Made by a program: the position numbers and the translations under genes | Assembly (NCBI RefSeq): GCF_022539315.1 | Contig: NC_066315.1 | Span: 15,971,649 to 16,035,648, forward strand | DNA from: Serinus canaria | Lineage: Eukaryota; Chordata; Aves; Passeriformes; Fringillidae | Length of the DNA: 64,000 bases | Direction of reading: 5' to 3' | Part shown: positions 36,234 through 49,200 of the stretch, piece after piece | How the letters are laid out: every line of letters starts with the position of its first letter | How positions within the stretch are numbered: position 1 is the stretch's first letter | The notes under the pieces: generated by a model | Database searches by the model: none | What the model was told of the DNA's origin: nothing | The model's input: the letters and a program-made list of their open reading frames with translations, nothing else

Positions 36234-39200
36234 GTTGCCGTTTTGCTTTTAAAAAATCTACTTAATTGAACACTACAAAAAATAGCAGAGAGGTAATTGA
36301 GGTAGATGGGAGACTGTCAGTTTTGACATCATTGTGCTTCAAGGCTTAGAAAAAAGGCATGTTTTATGATGGCTTCAGGTAGCTCCCAGTAAATGATTCT
36401 TTAAAAACTAGTGGATGCAAGTCAATCAGATGCTACTTCACTTAACAAATGCTTAGGCTTTACTATTGGGACCAAATAGAAATGAGCTATTTAGCTTCCT
36501 CTAGGAGCTTGGAGTTCTGATGCATGCACAAAGACAGCCCCGGTTACAGTAATTGCCCACTTAAATAATAGAAGTAAGAAATCAGGAACAATGCAGGGCA
36601 TGGAGGCCTAAAATTTTGCACTGTATGTGGTTCATACATCTTCTGAGGCTATTCTTCAAGACCTTGTTTAGAAAGGAGGTGTGCTGCAGTGAAAGTCAGG
36701 TTCGGTGCAAGTGCAGACAGCGACACCATGAAGGCTTGGACCAGTAATTCCCTTGGAGGTAAAAAAATGTGTCAATAGAAACTAGAAGTCCTGAAAAACC
36801 ACTGGGGTCCAGTTAAAAATACAGAGGTAAATAGAAGATTAAAGAAGATAATCCTGGCTAAAAGCCAGTAATACAATGTCTGGAATCCTTTTTAGTGCCT
36901 TTTAGCTCCATACTGATCCATGAAATAACTGTAGTAAGATTGTGGAGAATAAGGAACATCCTGAAATGATGTGAAAGAAATACAAATGGAAGGTTAAAGA
37001 AGAAAATGAGAAGTGGTTTACAGCTGTCAGCCATTCTTACAGAGGACATGAAAATAGAACTTAGTTTAGAGATCAGGGATGACATAACAGCATGGCATAA
37101 ATTTCAATTTAATGCTGGTTTTTGTTTCTGCTGAACCTCTCTGTTCTGCAGAAATCTCTCTCAGCAGTATGTGCACATACACGTGCATTTTGTCCCCCTC
37201 ATTTGTGTGTTACAACAGTAACTTTTTAAACTGTGTCTTGTGAAATCTTCATTCAATACCAATTAATTAAATTGGAAGAAGTGCAGTTGAAATCTCCTGA
37301 CTTGATAGTGGTGTGTCTGTCAGGTGCACATACAGAGGGAATGGAGATGTGAATAATTTTGGTAATAGCTCTTCATCAATAATAGGGAGCAAATTTATGT
37401 TCTAGTTGCCAAGCTACATCAGGGATGAGTGTGACTGAGCTAATCACAGTTTACTTGTATGGCACTCCAGAGGCTTCCCTCTGGGGGATTCCCAGTGGGC
37501 AATGCAGAGGTGATAAAAGTACATTATCTCAGGGGCTTTGCTGTTGTACTGCAGCACTCAGGTTTGTTTGCCTTAGAGTAATCATAAATAATGCTTCTTG
37601 TTCTAATGAAGCTGATAAAACAAAAGAAGCTTTAAGAGAAGCCTTGTAAGACTTTAAAGAAATCTACTTCACAGCCATTATTACGTCTAGTTGTAGCTAT
37701 TACAATGTCAAAACTAAGTAACTGGAGATGCTTGATTTTATTTTTTGCTAAAAAAACTAAGGGAAAAATGTAATTGTTGACTAGTACTTGTGCACATACA
37801 GGGGCCTCCCAACATTCAAATAAAAAGTTGAAATGTTGCTAAGATTCCATTCAGTGATCCCAATCTAAAGTTTCCATTTAAATTCACATTTAAAAGTGGA
37901 GAGAAATAATAGATCTCTAGGGCCTGCCTATTTTTAGAATAACTCTCTAGTGTGGTAGTCATCATGTACCTTTAGAGTTGCTACTCAGAAATAGTGTTTA
38001 GGATTATTATCTGTATTTATCCAAATGAACCCTTTTATTGAACTGGTAATCTTTTTCACTGCTTTTTCAGACACTATAAATCTTGGCCTGAATAGCTTTT
38101 ATTAAACGACTTCACTTTGTTCAGAAGACATGCAGACTAAGTTGTTCCAAAGTATTGCTGGAAGAGAAGTGATAATTTGCAAATGGCAGCAGCTCTGCGG
38201 GTATAGCCTGAAACAGAAAGTTTACCTGGAATAAGGCAGGTCATAAGTTTAAAGTATCATGCTTATTCCTGACCTAATTTTTATATTGAATTTTTATGGC
38301 TCTCTGAGTTTGACCTGGTGCTTTACTGTAGTGCTAACAGTCTAGGAGCCTTACTGAGAAAAATTGGGTTCCTAATCTAAACTGCTGTGTTGGGTGTTCT
38401 GTATCTTTTTTAGTATGTGAGGAGACATTTTTTGAAACTCCTACCTGTGCCTGATTCAGAGGTTCAGTGAAATGCATCTGGATCAGTTGTCAAAAGTCCT
38501 GAACTTATGTAAAGGCAACTTTACCTGGCTTCCATATAACAGAACATAACTGGAAGAGATCTGATGATTCCCTACTTTGATAGCAATGCTTCTTGAAAAT
38601 GTGCCCAGCACCTAACACACTAATGATCAACAGTTTTTTCAAAGCATTTGACTGTTAACTCCTTTCGAGTAAACTGAAGATATTTTGGCAGTTACCAAAG
38701 AAACTGCTTGTGGGTGGTATGTTGAAGTAGAAGTAATTTTCTGTGTGGAAGTGATTATGCCAGCAGCCGTTCACACCCCGTTACAGTCTCTTCTCAAAGG
38801 TCCTTACCCTGCAGTTCAGTTGCCTCCCACATGCAGCTTCTGTTAATAACCTTACAGAAATGGAGGTGAGTGGACTGGGGGTTCACCCTGATTTTAAGGG
38901 TAGGGAACAAAGAGAAGGTATGGATGTGAAGTCCTGGTTTGGGAAAACTGGAGCATGCGGGGGTAAGATGGAGAGGTGGAGTTCCTCCTAATTTCTGTCT
39001 GCTCTGAGCTACTGCCTACAGTTCTTGCTACCCAATAAATCAAATTCTAGAAATCATCTGAGCTTCATCTGAACTCTGGCCATTCTCCCCCTTCCTTTAA
39101 GCTCATCGATGGTCAGCAAAAGAGGCAATCTGTGTTTTGTTTTCACCTTTCTTTTATTTATTTCTGTTCCAGCAGGAGGCAGTGGAATCTGAGCCTCCTG

Positions 39201-42200
39201 TTTGCTGGGTAAGTGTGCTGCCAGGCTCACACAGGATGTTGTTTCCTGTCCTGGTTGCTCTCCTAAGAACAATCCTCAGGGAATTGCTCGAGTTTTATAA
39301 AGAGCCTCCAGTTCTGTGTGTACTTGATGTTGTCTGTATGTCAGATTGACCTTGGAGAGTTTAGGCTGAGGATTGGCAGGTTTTTTGCTTTTGGTGAATG
39401 CAAGAGATTGGTTTCCTTGCACTAGGAATTCTTCAGTACAGGAAGACTAGGCATCTTCAAATACCCAAAGAATTGTACATTTAAACAATGAAGCAAGCTG
39501 TATTCTAAACTCAGGTGACTGGATCCTGGATTTCTGTTCCAGAATTGAGAATCATTTCCATCTAGGTCTTGGGTACAAGTGTGTTCCACTCCAAATCAGT
39601 AAGTGGATTAAGCTGAACTGGTAATTCTGTAACAAGAATATTCAGAAGATGGTTAGCCAAAGCATTAAATGTCTACAGTTAATTCATCATACAGATGAGA
39701 CTTGTGCAGAAGACCAATATCTATTACTCCTTAGATGATTTTGCTGGTTAGGAAAGATTTGAGTGATGAGGTGTAGCCTGTGGCAGTTGCCTTAACTTTG
39801 AGCAGGTCCTAGATTATTGGGGTTTTATGCAAGTAGACAAAACATTTATTTTTTTCAAGTTATTTTCTTTTTTAATTTCTTCTTTTTCAGGAATGAGCAA
39901 GGAGTTATTAATAAATACTTTAGTGTTGATTTATTTGTGTGTGTGTTGGTGGTTTTCTTAACGGATGAATAGGCTGATTTTCCTAAAATCAGAGTGCTCT
40001 TCTAGCTTGAATGTATGTGTGTGATTTTAAATATGGATGTAAATATTATCTTTTTTGGGTGAAGGACAGACTAGCCTTTGATAAATTTGTGCACCAATTG
40101 CTTTGTCAGTGTCTGTTGTTTTACTGGGGTGGAGTCAGGCACCATGGCCATTTCTTGGGTGTCTGTTCTATGTCTTTTTTGAACTTGGGATGAGTTTTTC
40201 CTTCTTTGCCCCTTAACTACTTACAGATATGTCAGGGATTTTATTAGATGCCCCAGAGTAGTCCTTGATGGTTGTCTACCTCATTTTGTTTCAGTTGAAG
40301 TTTGGTTCACTGTCTAGCTGTAAAACCCAGCTACTTGCATGTTAGGCGTTGATGAAACATGGAGAGGTTCAAGCTTGCAGAGCAGGGAGCTATGTGGTCA
40401 TTCATAGCTCTAGCCTGTGGGGTTTGTGTGAAAAGTACTGCAGTGTTGTAGTGTGCATTGACAAAAATAAGGTGTTAGTAGAATTGGGGCTAGAAGAACA
40501 CTTTGATTCTGTAGAGGTTTTGAAAAGTAGTACAAGAGCTTGTGGGGTGGAACACTGCAGGGTTTTTTGCCTATTGGTGCAAGACTATGGATATGCTACA
40601 GGAACGACTACAGAAAATTTGGAAATTTTAGTACAAACTTGGGTATCTTATTTAGCAGCACAATGGAAAATAACAGTATAAAATACATGCATTTTGATCA
40701 TAGCACACCCATTGTTTGTGACCCAGAGCAAAGCTGGTAATACTTGTAAGTATGCGTAATTTGAATGTCACAAATGGGGAAAATGTTACTTTTAGAAAAG
40801 AATTCATCCATATGAGAGGAAAAAAAACACGTTGACAAAGATCATGTTCAGGAAAAAGCATTTGTGTAAAGTCCTGGCAGTCATGCTTTGGAGGTGGGGT
40901 TGATTGTGATTCCACTGATTGTGATGGGAGCTTGTTTATCTCACAACTCACTTCAGGGCCTGTGAAATTTCATGGGGTGGCTTCTCCTCTTGGCCTTAGC
41001 AGAACTCCTGTACAGAGTGTGTGTACTTGGTCCTGAAGGATTTAGAACAGTGTCAAGAGTTCTTTGCTATCTTGTGTGAAGTAGGCATGTAGCTTCCTGG
41101 CCAGTCTAAATCAAGACCACAGGAGTGTTAGAGACTAAAACAAAGAGGCTGAAAAATTTTTAACACCTACTTTGAAAAATGATTAAAATTATGAAACCTG
41201 ATAGAGTGGTCACAGAGCATTTTAAAGTTAAATCTTCACAGGTGTTATTTTTTGAGCTTCATATGCGTGGGTTCTCTTGCTTCAGTCAGAGCTCCCATAA
41301 TTGGCTTGAGGTTATCCATTGATATGGGATACATGGGAACACTTATAGAAAGTTATTTACATAGTTATCATAGTCCATGGCAGATTTGTAATTTATGTTT
41401 TTTTAAAAACCATATAGTTTTAGTTGAACATAGTAAAAAGTCTCATATTTCTTTCCTAAAGGCTTTCAAATCTCTCTGTATTCAGAATTAGATCAAAGTA
41501 CTATTTGTTGTTGTTATATGACTATTAAAAAGTTTATGCAACTTGGATACTGGTTCTAATCAGGCATGTCTGTCAGTTCCTGACACAAAATCCTCTTCGT
41601 ATTCTGCAAGCTTACACTTTCTTAAAACCTCCCTTTTTTCTTATTCAGTAAGAGCACTTTAAGTTGAATTTCAGCATGAGAGAGTTTGTTACTTGAATGG
41701 TTTTTTAATGTAGTTAGTATTCAGGGATGAATCATACACTGTCAGGTGTTTAAACCAAAAAACTGGCAGTAATTCTTAAATGGTTTTGCAGTTGTTCAGT
41801 AACAGAAATCCTGCTAGACGTTTGTGCTGCTCACTGCCTTGTAGTAAGTGAGATTAATTGCTGTAACTCATGAATCCAAGGTACTTTTTGTTAAATATTG
41901 AGTCTTCCTCAAGTGTTGTTGCTAGCATGAGTGGAATGAATGCTCCATTCCAGGGAACATGGGGCAGAAGACGAGCTGCCTTTTTAGTAGAGACCACCAT
42001 CTGGAAAGAGAGGAGCATCCTTGTTAGCCTTGTTGTAAGGTCCACTGAAGCAAGCTGAAAAAAAGAAAACCCAGTCCATGCTGTCAGTCACAGGGAATGT
42101 GATACCCACTTGCAGCCAGGTTATCTTTAAAGGCAGGAGCTCAGGTACAGCTGGAAGCAGTGTAGATGCTGCAGAATTGGGCTCAGAGAGGCTTGTTTTG

Positions 42201-43438
42201 CCCTACCAAGAAGCAGTTGGCCCTGTGGACACACTTAGGAAATCTGCACTCTGGAGTCACTGGACTTGTTAGAATAATGTGACCTGTTCTTGAAACTCAG
42301 GGAATTCTGCATCTTATTGATACATGACTTAGTGACATGACTCTATGAGAAGGATATTTATATAAAATCCTGTACATTTTAGTGTTTTTTCTCTGAAGCC
42401 TAAAGCCTTCTTGCTTTAGATTCAGGTTGTTCGAGTTCAAATACCTGTGACCAAAAATACAGATGCCCAAGTTCCACTGAAGCCCAAAAGCCCGGAAGTT
42501 GTTTATACTCACTGTGTAGTAGACTGAATTCTTGGTCAAATGCAGTCTTAATCCTTCAGTCAAGTTGCAAACTTTGTGGCTCTTCTTAGTTTAAATGATT
42601 TGCATGAAGTGTTGCTTGCTCAGTGTGGAATGTGCTTTCGGTTTTCTGTTTGTTTTTTAATGAAGTGTTCCATTGAGGCCTCCTGTGGCACTCTGCCATA
42701 CACATTCATGGTGTGCATGTAAGAATGTTTTCTTTGAGAATGTCAAAAGGAAACTACCTGTACAGCAGCCATTTAACTGAAGCAAAATTTGGTTTTATGC
42801 CATGCTGGTTTTGTTTCTAAAAGTGTTTAGAAATGATGCATTTATAAATATATAAATTTATATAGGATATATAAACAAGTGCTTCCAATGAACTGTTCAC
42901 ATAGTACCTCACAGAGAATGTTAATATCTTTATTCCCTTGATTGACAGTGACAGTAGTAATCTGCCCCAAATAAGAAATGGATCTGGGAACAGAGGCTTT
43001 GCTTTTTCAGCCTTAATTGAATGCTCTGACTTGGACTGGTTCCCAGGGATTCATGTTCTGTTTGGTGTTTTGACATAAATGGACAGGATTATGCATTCTC
43101 AACCTGTGTGTTGGAGGCTGGGATAGATATAACTGATTAGAGGCACACTTTTTTGCTCTTGCTTCCTCCACATTGCATGCAGCTTGATGATGATGTTTAA
43201 ATGTGTTACTCCTTTCTCCATAGATAGACAGACCCTCCATGACAAGGCATCCCAGCTCCTGAGCAGCCACTTGCACTTTCCAGACCTGCTCTTTTCAAGC
43301 CCCTCCTTTGGGACCTGTAGGAGGTGGGGCAAAGAAACAGAAAGAACTTTTAAAGATAGTTGCTAATTAATTACCTTTCAAAGCCTAACCTTTTCCAGAT
43401 ACATTGCCTTTATAGACCCTATTGTTTTATCAGGCTGC

Positions 43439-43671
43439 TTACTACCTTATACTAGTCCATGTAGGACCACCAGGTTTTTTAGGCATGGAGGCTCCTTGGT
43501 GCTTAAAGGTAGTGGGAGGTCTGAATTCTAGTCCATCTATAACAGCATACAGAGCACATACAACAGCAGCAGGCTGTGAGGCAACGATATTCCACCACAG
43601 CTTGTTTTGGGTTAATGGATTGAAGTAGTATGGCAAGGGAGGAACTCTAGGCATCTGGATAGGTGGGCCTC
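43439..43671 (-). other. Unexplained open frame with splice-like borders
   Basis: The minus strand is open for about 75 codons from an acceptor-like TTATTTTCACTATAG (ending near 43,671) to a donor-like AAG|GTAGTA near 43,440. The translated segment is rich in Pro and aromatic residues (PRVPPLPYYFNPLTQNKLWW) and has a short hydrophobic part (AAVVCALYAVI). I do not recognise the family. It could be an exon of an unknown minus-strand transcript, a transposon-derived coding fragment, or chance. Confidence 0.25.
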
Positions 43672-43753
43672 TTCTATAGTGAAAATAAGCTGGCTGTATG
43701 AATTCAGGTTAAGAACCTAGGACAGGTGGCACCTGCCAGCAGTATTTAAGTAT

Positions 43754-43815
43754 TTATATATCATATATATATGTATGTGTGTGTGTGTACTCACACATAC
43801 ATTAAAATGTATATA
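43754..43815. repeat. TA/TG microsatellite
   Basis: Alternating TATATCATATATATATG followed by (TG)n and imperfect complementary (CA/TA) sequence, which could form a weak stem. A likely polymorphic marker; no function implied. Confidence 0.85.
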
Positions 43816-46100
43816 TAAATATACTCAGCATTTTTGTAAGTATAGGAGTTCTTGGTAAAAAGCTGTCTAATACTTCAGTATTATCTGCCATTAGAAAAGA
43901 CAGTTTAAACAGGTTGGACATTAACAACTTGCATGAGGTTGTGTACCCTGTTCTTCCTGTAGTCTTTGCAGTCTTGCTTCCACATAAGCTGTCATTTGTA
44001 GCACCATCCTCATCTTCCTCCTGCAACAGCTTTTGTTGCCTCTATTTCCTAGCTCCTTTTTTCCCATGTGTTTAGTTATCCCAAGCTGCTGACCACAAAC
44101 ATTCTGCACTTCTGACATGTGGTGGGTCAGAGATGCTTTCACTATCTTGATATTGTCCAGACATGTTCTGGCACACTCAGGAAAATTGTTTGCATAATAA
44201 ACAGATTACATTCAATTTGACAGTGCCCCAAAAGTTATGATTGGATGGGGTGATAATATTATATTGCAGAGAAACAACAGACACCTCATCTTAGTTTCAT
44301 CCTAAAAAAAGGATGTAGGTCAAAGCAATAGATGGATGGGAATTTTCCTGATATGCTATGGAGATTAAAGAATAGAAGTTTATTTTGTTTGTCATTGAGT
44401 ATAAATAATATAATCTTCTGCAGATAAAGGTCTGTATGAGACGCTGTAATTTAATTTGTATTAAGGCTGTGCTCAGAGTGATGTGAGTTTGTTTCAGAAG
44501 TGTTTGCTCTGTGTTTGAGAAAAGATTATAACTTGAAATTAGAAAAAGGAAAAGGAATAGAGTGCTGGATCTTGCAGATAATGATCTCATTGAGGAACCT
44601 GTTATAGGTCAGCTGTGTAATCTTCAAAGCTCTGAGTGCGATCTGTATTGCAAATTAATAAATATCTGCTAAGACAGAATAGAGTATGGAACAATAAGGC
44701 TACTTGGAAAAAGTTATGTTAAGGCATTGTATGTATTCAGCAATTTTCTTTGCAATCCTGCTCTGTTTTACAGCCTAATCTATTCTCCACTAAGATGTGC
44801 TAGAGATAAACATTTCAGATGCCTTTGTGTGCAGAGAAGAAGGAGAGGCAATTAAAAGTCTGCATGCTGTGAAGTCTCTGGGTACCAACAGTGTCTGCCC
44901 AGACCTTTACAATGTTTTAGGGAACAATTGGTTTTCCTGCTGTCTGGGGTGACCGAACAGCAAGAGTTTTTGAAGGAGAACAGTAACTCAGTTATTTTTA
45001 TGCTAGCTAAAGTCCTGCTGGTTTGCATAAAGGTTTCCATTTTTATTTACTGGTAGCAAAGTCTTGGTGACAAAATGGTTCCTCCAGATCAGATGCTGTT
45101 TTATTAGAGTGCATCATTTCATTTCTGACAAATAAAGGGCAAACTTCTGATAATGTAGTGAAAGAACCTGGGGCAGGGCAGTATCTGGTATTGGCCTCCA
45201 TCAAAGACAAGGAAAAGCACAAAAGAGCCAAACTGCTGGCCATGGTCTGAATCAAAGGGGTTGCCTCCAAGAGTAGCAAGTGAGAGGGATTTTCTTTCTT
45301 TTAACTTGCTCCCTCCTACATCATTACTGGACTGAGTAAGAAAAAAATTTTCTTTTGAATAATAATAAATGGGATAATTTGCTTCAAGAAAAGCTAGGAG
45401 GCAGCTAGCTGCTAAAGCTGCTCCATGTGAGCTTTATTTATTTTTTTGTCAAAAAAATTTCAAAATGCAAATTCTAAAAGCAAAAAGCCATTGTGAGGAA
45501 AAGAGGAACAACAAAATGTTGTGTTTGCTTGTCATTGCAGACCTTTTATAGTTGAGTAACCACTCCAATGTGCAGTTTCTTGGCTGCAAGTACTGCTTGT
45601 CCAAAACATGGATTTTTGGTTTCAGACTTGTTCAGTCTAAAATTCCTTTTCTTATTTTAGATAAACATAATAAAGCAGTATACTTTTTTTATTTGTATTG
45701 AATATATATTATATATACATACATGTTATATATTACTTATGTAAGTATGTTGTTACTTAGATAGGTATGGAACTGAACCTATAACTTAAAAGTACAAGGT
45801 TTTTTTCCCATGGTTTACTATGCCATGTATTACTACGTGTGTTACCACACTGTTGTAGCTGGAGTGAGGCTTGGTTCTCAGACATTAAGATGAACTTTGA
45901 TTAGCTGATAAGTATTTATAGTTTCAGGTGTTGGCAAAGTCAGAAGCAGCCAAACATTGGGAAGTGTAACTTGACTTTGCAGATTTAAATTAGGATTTGC
46001 ATATTGCCTTACATGGAACTTGTCTTTGTTTCAAATGACTTCTGCATCTGGTTGTGTGTTGGGAGAGCACAGCCAAATGTTTTAAAGAGGTATCAAAAGC

Positions 46101-46262
46101 CATAGAACCATTTAAATTGGAAAGAACCTCCCATATGGTCAAGTCCAACCATTAACCCAGAACTTCTAAGCCCACCACTAAACCATTTCCCTAAGTGCCA
46201 CATCTAAGTGTCTTTTAAATAAATAATAGCTGCTTGAACTACTAGATGCTACCTCTGCTACA
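46101..46262 (-). mobile_element. CR1 LINE fragment, 3' end, reverse orientation
   Basis: Reads the CR1 3' end in antisense: CATAGAACCATTTAAATTGG, the AAGTCCAACCATTAACCC block, AAGCCCACCACTAAACCAT, and CCCTAAGTGCCACATCTAAG, then fades. Diverged and non-coding. Confidence 0.85.
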
Positions 46263-46269
46263 CTGGGAT

Positions 46270-49200
46270 TGTTATATTGAGAAGCTATGATGTAACTTGT
46301 AGTTAAAATAATCTCTTTAGCAGGAGCACAAATCCCCTTAAACTAACTACAGTAGTTGTACAGTGTTACTGGATTTGAAAATGTAAACTTCTGATTCTTG
46401 TGCTTTGGCCTGTATAAGAGCTAAGAAGGTAACAAAAAATAATCTTAAAATTCTGGAATGAGTTTTGAGATATTAATTAGAATTTAATAATTGCCTAAGG
46501 ATTTTATGCCACAAGGCTCACTGAAAGTTGATGGGTCTTGTGCTCTGCTTGCTGCTGTTCTGGTTTTTAAGATTCAGGATTCTGCATGCATTTCTCAGAG
46601 GCCTGGCTCCTGAAAGCAGGGCATTTTCTTTGTCTTTCTTCCCCCTACCCTCTGAAGTTACACTTCTGTTTCTTGTAAAGAAAAGGCTGAAAGTGCAAAA
46701 GCAAGTAGAAAGGCTCAGAAATGCAAATATAAACAATTCTAAATCTTTTTCATTATTTAACAACGGTCTGACACTTCATGCTTGGCCTGGTGTGTGTCTT
46801 TTTCAGTGCCTGAAGCTGGTAATGGTCAAAGTCTTATTGAAAATTTCACACCGTGTTCTGTTTCAGTCAAGTCAGATGCAATGATGGCTCTAGGAAAGGC
46901 CCCCATAATCTGTGGCTATAGGACATAACTGCCTTTCTGTGCATGTGTATTTAAATTCCTCTCTTAGTACCTTTATCAACTACACCTAGCTTTCCACAGT
47001 CATTATGGGTTACTCAGAACTGTCAGGGAAGCCCCTTTTAATCCAGCCTCAATGTGTATGGAATTCTGGAGCTTCCAGGCCAGCAGAAGCTGGAAGCCCT
47101 ATGGAATGGCAGGGGAGGGGAGGGCTCCTGACTCCTGGCATAGAGAGCATGCAGCACCAATACAGCAGCAGCCTGTCTTCTGCCAGAAGAAGTATTAAAC
47201 TGACATGATGCTTCCTAGAATCAGGAATCTTAGAGGAACAAACCATTTCAGGGCTGAAAGAGGCTCCAGGGGATTTCCTAACATCACAATGTATTTATTC
47301 CCTGCAAGTGAATGCAGAAAAGGTAGATGGGAAGATGACTGAACAGAAGGGGTTTGTAGTACTTATAGAGCCTGCTTTGGAGTTTGAAAGGCCAAAAATA
47401 TGATCACAACATCTAGCTGAGGATTGAAGATGTGATTTAAAAATGGAACAGTTTGTCAGACTGAAGCTAAAGATTGAAGTAAGTATGCTTTATAAAGGGT
47501 AGGACAAAGACGTACTAACTCTGATCAAGAGAGAATAAGCAGCTGACAACATCTAGAGGAATTTTTCTGAGAGGAGAACATCAGAACAACTGCCAGAATT
47601 GTATAATTTTTCAATCTTTTTTGTTAAAACATAAATTAGTATCTAACACGAAGAAAAATTTATCACAATAGAAATAATTAAATCCTTGGCAAAATGAACA
47701 TGAATTTTGATGCCATTCCACAATTATTTTTGACAAATGTTTTAAATTTGGCCCAAACAATAGCAAGGAGGCTTTGTGGGTGTCATAATATGCAATCTAG
47801 ACTTGAATGATTTGTTTCAGTCATCATAAAGAGGGGACAATAGAGGAAGCATGACAAAAATAGAGACAACAATGAGTAGGGCTGCACATAATTTTGGCTC
47901 TCCTATTTTTATAAAAAATCTTTGTGGTTTGCTTAAAGCCTCAGCTCCCAGATTCATGTAGTAAATAAGCTAAGATTTCATTACACAAAAAGAAGTTTCT
48001 GATTTCTGCAATTGCAAAAGAAATGCTTATATACAAAGCAAGAAGAGGAACCAAAATATATCTTTTTAAGAGACAAAAAGTAAAATCCACCTTTACTTTA
48101 AAAAAACCCAAAGGTGTGAAGACTTGATGCTGCTATTAGAGCTCAGGTCAGTATTTATAATGTGTTGATTGCTCAGACAGACATTGCAAGGCCTTGTATC
48201 CCATTCTTTTTCTTTCCTTAGCAACGTTCTCTCAGAGCCTGGAAAATAACATGCCCTCTGTTTTATGTGCTTTTTCCTTCAGCAGATGCTGCCAAGCCCA
48301 GCGTCTGATTTCAGTCCTGATCTGGAATAACTCCAGGGGCATGCACGAAGCCATTTCTTTCTTCCCTCCTAAGGGGGTGGTGGCAGGGAGGAGATTCAAG
48401 ACTATTGTTCTCCCTCCCTTTGTCCCTCCTGCAGCAGCAGCCAACATTGTTCATTTTTATTTACTTCCCCCTCTCTGTAAACCAGCAGGGCTCGCAGCAG
48501 AGGGATGCAGCTCTCATTAGAGTAATTAGGCTGATTTATGAGAGAGTGGCACGGTGAAGCAGAGCTTTCCTAATACAGTGTTCCCCACGGGAGGCTGGGC
48601 ACCCCCTAGCTGCTGGTAGTGCAGTGCTGGGCCTCCCTGCCAGCTCGGACTGGAGAACCCCCTTCTCTTCCACCTCTCATATCAGTGAACGTGACAAACA
48701 CATGCAATAAATGCTTTTTTCCTTCATGTGATATTCTTCACAAGTTGTATGTTCCACGTTAATATTAGAAGTCTAATTAAAGTAATAAAGGAGAGGGATC
48801 CTTCCTTAGTGTTAACTAAGTGTATGTTTTGGCTTATAAAGGACTCTTGAAGCAAGTTTGCTGTGTCACTGGAATGGCAAGAGCTGTTATGGCTTTGTTC
48901 CTCTTCTGCTCTGTGGAAGTTTTCCATTACTTTTATGAAAGGCTTATGTATGATGAGTTAGGAAATTTTCTTCTTCCTGGGGAAATGTTATGAATATCCT
49001 TTGTTCATCACACTTCCTTGGTGTTTTCATGGCAAGATACAGCGTGTCCCTGGGAAGTCCCGCTGCACTTTGGAAATCCCATTTGAAATGTACATGGGCC
49101 TATTTAAAAACACATTTAAGCTTTTAAAAATGATTTATACAAGCAAGCAAAAAATAAAGTATCATTAGCAATTCTGCCTGTTGTGTTTCTGCCGGGCACC

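Larger units (their letters stand above)
36260..46095. other. Non-coding stretch right of the SSNA1-like gene
   Basis: AT-rich sequence without recognisable genes. It holds a TA/TG microsatellite at about 43,754-43,812 and one unexplained open frame on the minus strand (entered separately). Other frames above 60 codons, including a 110-codon one at 40,349-40,681, show no family signature and are probably chance. Confidence 0.6.

Noticed and set aside
42420..42445. A tRNA B-box-like GTTCGAGTTCAAAT
   Set aside because: No A box at the right distance and no cloverleaf could be drawn.
47225..47295. A possible CR1-like end (AACCATTTCAGGGCTGAAAG)
   Set aside because: Only one short block is similar; no adjacent CR1 blocks in order.
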